DNA of 21,734 nucleotides from Desulfatirhabdium sp040755275. Its GTDB lineage: Bacteria > Desulfobacterota > Desulfobacteria > Desulfobacterales > Desulfatirhabdiaceae. Each line of letters opens with the position of its first letter. Position 1 is the first letter of the stretch. The position numbers and the translations under genes are program-made. The stretch covers positions 1-21,734 of the forward strand of contig JBFMBE010000046.1 of NCBI GenBank assembly GCA_040755275.1, written 5' to 3'. Of this stretch, positions 16,895-21,734 are shown piece by piece. The notes beneath the pieces were generated by a model that had not been told where the DNA came from, did not search any database, and worked only from the letters and a program-made list of their open reading frames with translations.

Positions 16895-18280
16895 ATGCCA
16901 ACTAGTGAAGAAGAAAAAAGAGCTTATAATGATCGATGCAGGCAAAATTTTAGAGAATACGATTCCAGGATTCGAAGCTTGGAACAAGCCCAGTTTAAAG
17001 CGGAAGAGGCATTCAAACGGGTTAAAGAAATCAAAACCCTTCAACGGGAATTGATAGACAAAGACGATAGCGGTCGTCCTCGTATTTGTCTTTTCGATAA
17101 GGAGCCGCTTTGTACGAGGAAAAAATTTTTCCAAAGGCTCGGTCTTCTATTTGAAGACGCCAATCGTCAAAACAAAAAGTGGATTTCTGATGTTCTGCAA
17201 GAATGCGATAGCATGCTCCGGGCGGATCAACCAGATTTCAATAATATTAGGCGAAAGCTTGAGAATGTCCAGAAACATTGGTACGAAGTTCCGAAACAGG
17301 ATGAAGATAAAAATGCATTGATTCAACATATAAATGATCTATTTGAAGTGGTGAAGAGTCCTACTGATTCCCTTTCGCAAATGGATCCCTTGTTGACGGA
17401 AATTCGTCAATATTTCCAAGAAGCCAGAGACTTACTGAGCAGACTTCCAACAGCAGAATCGCTGGTGCCAACCGCCTATTTTTCATGCATTATTGCAATG
17501 AAAGAGGTTCATGACCGTTTAAAAAAAATCCAGCAGCTTATCAAACAGGCACATGACCGCCTGAAGTCGATTCAGGCCAGGGATAAAACAGACCTATACA
17601 ACACACTGAAAGATCATTATCAATCGCTTCAGCTGCAATGGCACGATGATCGTCTGATCCGTATATCCAATTGGTGTGAAACCCTCTCTGCAGAGAACTA
17701 CAGCAGGATCGCACGGAGGGTGGAGGAGTTGGAAAATCGTGCTGAGAGCGTTTCCGGAAAAGAAGACATCAAGAAATTAAACGCTGATATTAAACAACTT
17801 GAAGCCGATATGGGTGAAAAAGACAGCGGGGGCTTTTATCTATTACCGATGAAAAGAGATCAATTAGAGGAACTATACGCACGAACGAGAAGCCTCAAAA
17901 TAAGGATGCAAACCATTTGGGGAGGCCTTGTCGCAACGCAGTCCACCGATCGGAATCGGTATCAGGAATACGAGCGGGAAATGAAAAGCCTCTATTCCAG
18001 ATTGGATCAGGTGCAAAGCAAGAGTGAATTATTTGCGCTTCAAAGGGGAATTCAACAATTACACGAAATACGACGGAAAGATCTGGGTGAAGGCAATATA
18101 ACTCCAAAGACTTCCGCCAGAATTATTCATGAGCTTCAAACTCTTTGGGGGGAAGTCAACCAAAAGTTTGAAACTTTTTCTCCAATTGAATTCAGTATAA
18201 CATGGTTGATGGAAACTTATGAACGGAATCGTCAGAACAACTGGGTCATTTTTGTAGATGAAGTGCCAAATGGGGTTTAA
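16895..18280 (+). CDS. Long coiled-coil protein, unrecognised
   Basis: A 461-residue protein from ATG 16895, with GGGTGA just upstream; ATG 16835 is an alternative start. It is almost wholly helical and charged, with heptad-like stretches around residues 10-55 (SRIRSLEQAQFKAEEAFKRV), 180-260 and 270-400 (ARRVEELENRAESV, IKKLNADIKQLEADMG). There is no signal peptide, membrane segment, ATPase motif or catalytic motif. It does not obviously match the first coiled-coil protein in sequence but shares its character. It sits 87 bp before the CARF nuclease gene, so it may be that protein's partner, a scaffold, or a filament-forming structural component. I do not recognise the family. Confidence 0.75.
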   Translation: MPTSEEEKRAYNDRCRQNFREYDSRIRSLEQAQFKAEEAFKRVKEIKTLQRELIDKDDSGRPRICLFDKEPLCTRKKFFQRLGLLFEDANRQNKKWISDVLQECDSMLRADQPDFNNIRRKLENVQKHWYEVPKQDEDKNALIQHINDLFEVVKSPTDSLSQMDPLLTEIRQYFQEARDLLSRLPTAESLVPTAYFSCIIAMKEVHDRLKKIQQLIKQAHDRLKSIQARDKTDLYNTLKDHYQSLQLQWHDDRLIRISNWCETLSAENYSRIARRVEELENRAESVSGKEDIKKLNADIKQLEADMGEKDSGGFYLLPMKRDQLEELYARTRSLKIRMQTIWGGLVATQSTDRNRYQEYEREMKSLYSRLDQVQSKSELFALQRGIQQLHEIRRKDLGEGNITPKTSARIIHELQTLWGEVNQKFETFSPIEFSITWLMETYERNRQNNWVIFVDEVPNGV

Positions 18281-18367
18281 TTTGGATAACAGGAAAACGT
18301 ATATCGATACTAGAATGGCGAGAAATGGATTCGTAACTGTCTTGCTGCATAATATGGTCAATTTTAA

Positions 18368-20899
18368 ATGAAAAATATTTCACTGTGTATCTTGGGAGGA
18401 GGCCGAGAAATCGGCGCAAACAGCTATTTGCTTCGGTGGGGTGATTATCAAATTCTGTTGGATGCCGGGTTCAATCCAGCAAAGATCGGTTACGATGCCC
18501 TTCCTCATCTGGACCTGATTGACAACGATGGGCTGGATGCCATCATTATTACCCATGCGCATCTGGATCATATCGGCTCGCTTCCTTATATTGTCAATCA
18601 CCATTTCAAAATCGGTGCGAAAATCTTTATGACGGAACCAACGGCCGCACTTATTCCAATCATGCTGATGGAAACGGTCAAAGCACTCGAACGGGAGAGC
18701 ATCCTACGGGAAAATCAATATTTTTATCATCATTACTTCGATCGGTCTATAGTTCGTGAATATTTACAAAGCTATTTTGAAGTTCGGTATATCGACGTTC
18801 CGTTTGAGGTGCTTCCTGGAATTTCATGCCAATTTTTTCATGCAGGCCATATTTTGGGCGCGGTTGGGGTTATATTGAGGGATAAAGACACGACCATTGT
18901 CTATACAGGCGACTTTGGCACGGAAGGTCAAGAATGGATAGAAGGATGCCATATTCCAAATGGTGTGAAGGCCGATTGTCTGATTATCGAAGGTACTCAT
19001 GGCGGGGACGATGAATCCGGAAATAAGGCTCGAGAAGAGGAGATCACAAGGCTCAGAAACCGAATTGCAGAAAGATTGAATAATGGTGGCCATGTATTGA
19101 TACCCTCTTTCGCGCTTGGACGTACTCAAGAAATGCTGGCGTTGTTGGATAAATGGATGACGGAAGGAAGCATACCATCAGAAACGCCGGTTATGATACA
19201 TAGTGGAATTACAGGTTCAATCAACGAGATATATACCCGTTACGATGGAAGACAGGGGCCTCATCGGAGGGCTCTGGGAAGTATTTGCAATATTGTGAAC
19301 GGATATTTGCCGAGCGGTTCTTTTGCTTCCACTGATTCGTTGAGCGATAGACCGACAGTCTTTGTCTTCACAAGCGGAATGATGGCACGCCGTACGCCAA
19401 GCGCTCGGTTAGCGGAGGAATTAATCCAAGACGAACGAAATGGTATTTACTTTGTCGGATACGTTGCTCCAGGTGACTTGGGATACGAGTTGTTAAACGC
19501 CAAACCAGGGGATAAGGTTTGTACTGATATTCATCAAAATGATTGGGTTGAGATTCGTACCCCGAATATCGAGCGGTTTTCGTTGTCTGCTCATGCTGGT
19601 TTTCGAGATTTATTGCGTGTCTCCAAAGAATACGATCCATCTCTTGTTTTGTGGGTTCATGGAGATGAAAAAGCATTGGATAGGTGTGCTCAGGAATTGC
19701 AGAGGGCAGGGAGTGAAATACAGCGGGCCTGGGCGCCCGCCAATCGGGAGGAGATATGGATTTCTCGCCAAGGTAGGAAGATATTGCTACCTCTCAAATC
19801 TCTTCGGGCCGTTATCGTTACGGTTGGAACCTCACTGCTTACTGGCTACCAAAAAGGGAAAAAGAAAATATCCAAGATTCATCCAACTCTTGACCAATTG
19901 AAAGAATACGTTCTGAAGCATCTGGATAATCTTCCCAAATTGAGCGCTGAAACCCATATCTTGTGGCACAAGCCGCTTGAAACTCAAGACGTTTTATATC
20001 TTATTTGCGGTGATAATCCGGATGTGAAGATTTGTGGGCAGGTTCTTCAAGAATTTTATGGGACCGCACATCTAGTAGAATGCATTGTCGTAGATGGTCT
20101 TAGACCGGAGCCAGAAAGCTTCGAGAATAGAGGCACCATAAATCTGGTTCAAGAGTTAACTCGGATCATTCAGGCTCATTCTCGAAATACGGTGATCCAT
20201 GCGACGGGAGGATTCAAGGGGCAAATTGCATTGGCTACGTTGCTCGGAATTCTCTTTCATCAACCGGTCACATATCTTTATGAGGGGTTTGAAAAACCGG
20301 TTAACCTGCCACCTGTCCCATTGGATTTTGACTATTCCAGAATTCATTCGTTTCGTGAGCCTTTTTTTCAACTTGTTGATGCTCGAAATACCGCAGGAAT
20401 GCCCGATATACTGAATCAGTTGCCGGAAGACCTTCTGTGCTGTTTTCAACGGAATCCAGATTCTCCTCATTTCTGTCTGACCGCTTTGGGGCGGGCGATA
20501 TTAAAATCCTATCTTGAAAAAGCTCAAAATCAGGCAAAGGAAATTCCAATTCGGAGAGATGGTTCATCTGGCAAGCTATGGGGCATGAACAACAGGCAGC
20601 GAGAGGCAATTCTCAATCCAGCGATTGCGTTGATTATTGAACGGATCAGCCGCTTTAGGGATATGATAATCGAAATGGTGTTTTTTTCACAACCGGTGAA
20701 CCCCGGAGCGGGTTTGTTCAACGTATCACAGGAGGAGAAGAATTATCTGGAGTTGATTGAAAAGACCGGGAGCAGACTTCGTTACCGAATTCATCACATC
20801 AATAGTCAACCAGATATCGCCGATTATTTGGATATCATGACCGTTGCAGGTATAGCGCCTACACTGCGAAAGTGGATCGGACGTTTGATTTTTCCGTGA
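18368..20899 (+). CDS. Metallo-beta-lactamase/beta-CASP nuclease fused to CARF-like sensor
   Basis: An 843-residue multidomain protein. Residues ~1-210 are a metallo-beta-lactamase fold with THAHLDHIGS (H63, H65, D67, H68), FHAGHILGA and YTGDFG. Residues ~210-440 are beta-CASP: IIEGTHGGDD, HVLIPSFALGRTQEML, SLSAHAGFRDL (H409) and WVHGDEKA (H431), the set found in RNase J and CPSF73-type RNases, so it should be active. Residues ~480-660 look like a CARF domain of the APE2256/Csm6-like type: RAVIVTVGTSLLTG (TVGTS at 485-489) and HATGGFKGQIALATLL (TGGFK at 613-617), then YLYEGFEKPVNLPPVPLDFD. CARF domains bind cyclic oligoadenylates. Residues ~690-720 (LTALGRAILKSYLE) look winged-helix-like, and ~740-843 could be RelE-like (low confidence). 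The start has a weak ribosome binding site. Predicted to be a second-messenger-gated RNase. Confidence 0.9.
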   Translation: MKNISLCILGGGREIGANSYLLRWGDYQILLDAGFNPAKIGYDALPHLDLIDNDGLDAIIITHAHLDHIGSLPYIVNHHFKIGAKIFMTEPTAALIPIMLMETVKALERESILRENQYFYHHYFDRSIVREYLQSYFEVRYIDVPFEVLPGISCQFFHAGHILGAVGVILRDKDTTIVYTGDFGTEGQEWIEGCHIPNGVKADCLIIEGTHGGDDESGNKAREEEITRLRNRIAERLNNGGHVLIPSFALGRTQEMLALLDKWMTEGSIPSETPVMIHSGITGSINEIYTRYDGRQGPHRRALGSICNIVNGYLPSGSFASTDSLSDRPTVFVFTSGMMARRTPSARLAEELIQDERNGIYFVGYVAPGDLGYELLNAKPGDKVCTDIHQNDWVEIRTPNIERFSLSAHAGFRDLLRVSKEYDPSLVLWVHGDEKALDRCAQELQRAGSEIQRAWAPANREEIWISRQGRKILLPLKSLRAVIVTVGTSLLTGYQKGKKKISKIHPTLDQLKEYVLKHLDNLPKLSAETHILWHKPLETQDVLYLICGDNPDVKICGQVLQEFYGTAHLVECIVVDGLRPEPESFENRGTINLVQELTRIIQAHSRNTVIHATGGFKGQIALATLLGILFHQPVTYLYEGFEKPVNLPPVPLDFDYSRIHSFREPFFQLVDARNTAGMPDILNQLPEDLLCCFQRNPDSPHFCLTALGRAILKSYLEKAQNQAKEIPIRRDGSSGKLWGMNNRQREAILNPAIALIIERISRFRDMIIEMVFFSQPVNPGAGLFNVSQEEKNYLELIEKTGSRLRYRIHHINSQPDIADYLDIMTVAGIAPTLRKWIGRLIFP

Positions 20900-20903
20900 C
20901 CTC

Positions 20904-20933
20904 AAAAAAAAAAAGCGGGTTTTTCAACCCGCT
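20904..20933 (-). terminator. Rho-independent terminator, leftward
   Basis: The stem AGCGGGTT (20914-20921) pairs with AACCCGCT (20926-20933) around a 4-nt loop. The 11 A's at 20904-20914 are a T-run on the - strand, so it works for transcription coming from the right, that is from the IS remnant. On the + strand the hairpin has no U-run after it. Confidence 0.8.
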
Positions 20934-21106
20934 CAGAAATGCCAAGGGTGCATAGGTAAATTTTTATAGGTAAGTGGATATGATTTCCATATAGGAATAA
21001 TGAAATTTCCCTTGGCATGGTTATTGTCCGAAATCTGAAAAGAATAGTCAAGATATTTTTGTTGGGGTCGCAAAAAGTCAGTGAGTCGCTGTTGAGCTCA
21101 CATTCC

Positions 21107-21124
21107 ACACCCTTTTGAGGGTGT
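21107..21124. repeat. Hairpin directly after the transposase stop
   Basis: ACACCC (21107-21112) and GGGTGT (21119-21124) form a perfect 6-bp stem around TTTTGA, immediately downstream of the transposase stop on the - strand. It may be an IS-end structure or a weak terminator. The IS end itself probably lies near 21062-21080 but is not certain. Confidence 0.5.
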
Positions 21125-21126
21125 CA

Positions 21127-21734
21127 TCAGGAGGGTTTTTCCGGAAAGGGGGGCGGCAGGCTGGATGTAAAGATATCCTCGGTGAAACCAAGGGCCTGGA
21201 GATAGGCCAGCTGAACCAGTTTGAGCGGTTTCTTGAGCATCCGTATGTTGCCGCAGCGCATGATCTGGACATAACGGAACTTGGTGGTCAACACGTAAGA
21301 AGTGGGGCGGTTGGTCTTGCGGCGATCCAGGCCTTCGATGATAGAGCGGAGTGGCGTCCGACATCGGATCGAAGCAGGCGAGGTTTGCCTCCGTTACCAT
21401 GGCCGAGTCGGCGACATAGGTAAAGGCGCCTTCGCCCAGTCCGTTTTTGGCCAGGTCTTTGCTGATACGGGTCAGCAGCTTGTTGTTGAGGGTTTTATCC
21501 GAGCTGTTGCCGTCATGGGTTTCACCGAGGATGGGGATGTTGTGTTCCACGCACAGCATGCCGATCATGAATTGTTTGAGATCGGGTCGATGGTCCTTGC
21601 TGTAGCCGTAAGTGATCTTGAGGGTATTGTCTGGAAACGATTCGTCGTATTCACCCCAGAGGCTCACCGATGTGGAATCCCAATGACCACAACGGGTGTC
21701 GAGATCGAAGATGACAGCGGCCCTTCGGGCGATT
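21127..21734 (-). pseudogene. Broken IS1634-type transposase, 3' part, runs off the window
   Basis: The - strand reading frame enters from the right edge with GHWDSTSVSLWGEYDE, KITYGYSKDHRPDLKQF, GNSSDKTLNNKLL and YVADSAMVTEANLA, hallmarks of IS1634-type DDE transposases including the first two catalytic Asp regions. Near 21375 this frame loses similarity, and a second frame resumes with RKTNRPTSYVLTTKFRY and MLKKPLKLVQLAYLQALG to a stop at 21127-21129, a typical transposase C-terminus. About 200 residues expected between the two, including the catalytic Glu region, are missing, so an internal deletion with frameshift has inactivated it. The 5' part lies outside the window. It marks the right border of the island. 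Confidence 0.85.

Noticed and set aside
18163..18180. Sequence close to the leader motif inside the coiled-coil gene
   Set aside because: Reads TTGAAACTTTTTC, lacking the ATC start and with a changed core; it is in coding sequence and probably coincidental.
20902..21108. 68-residue - strand ORF between the CARF gene and the IS remnant
   Set aside because: It ends inside the terminator hairpin and A-run, has no recognisable features and no ribosome binding site.

Overview
The window looks like a defence or accessory island from a bacterium. Low-confidence hints (repeat style, an IS1634-type transposase, an RT-Cas1 fusion, mid-range GC) suggest a deltaproteobacterial / Desulfobacterota-type anaerobe; no rRNA or other marker gene is present to settle it. 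All genes of the island read on the + strand, and a broken IS1634-type transposase reads inward on the - strand at the right edge.

Layout. 1-898: dispersed-repeat-like sequence and one unrecognised exported or membrane-anchored protein. 899-1464: AT-rich leader with six copies of a ~21-bp motif in both orientations and a good promoter pointing into the array. 1465-3016: a CRISPR array with a 37-bp palindrome-bearing repeat, 20 repeats as drawn, interrupted by 100 N. The 127 bp on the two sides of the N run are identical, so the gap is probably an assembly artefact. 3318-5747: RT-Cas1 fusion whose RT box reads YSDN instead of YxDD. 5763-16471: nine more tightly packed or overlapping genes: radical SAM protein, coiled-coil protein, ClpB-like AAA+ ATPase, zinc-ribbon protein, Ser/Thr kinase, VWA protein, zinc-ribbon/FHA protein, PP2C phosphatase, E2-like protein and a JAB-E1 fusion follow RT-Cas1 (ten in all after it). 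16895-18280: a second coiled-coil protein. 18368-20899: a metallo-beta-lactamase/beta-CASP nuclease fused to a CARF-like sensor, with a possible RelE-like C-terminus. 20904-21734: a leftward terminator and the IS remnant.

How it may work together (inference). RT-Cas1 would acquire spacers, possibly from RNA; several spacers contain perfect hairpins, as expected if structured transcripts were captured. No cas2, cas6, cas10 or interference genes lie in the window, so crRNA processing, interference and any cyclic-oligoadenylate synthesis would have to come from elsewhere. The CARF-beta-CASP protein would be a second-messenger-activated RNase. The central block contains a complete phosphorylation circuit (kinase, phosphatase, FHA readers) and most of a ubiquitin-like circuit (E1, E2-like, JAB protease), plus a VWA scaffold, a Clp-type unfoldase and coiled-coil proteins. 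A CRISPR adaptation gene sitting only 15 nt upstream of this block, and a CARF nuclease following it, make this a candidate undescribed CRISPR-linked phospho/ubiquitin-like signalling system.
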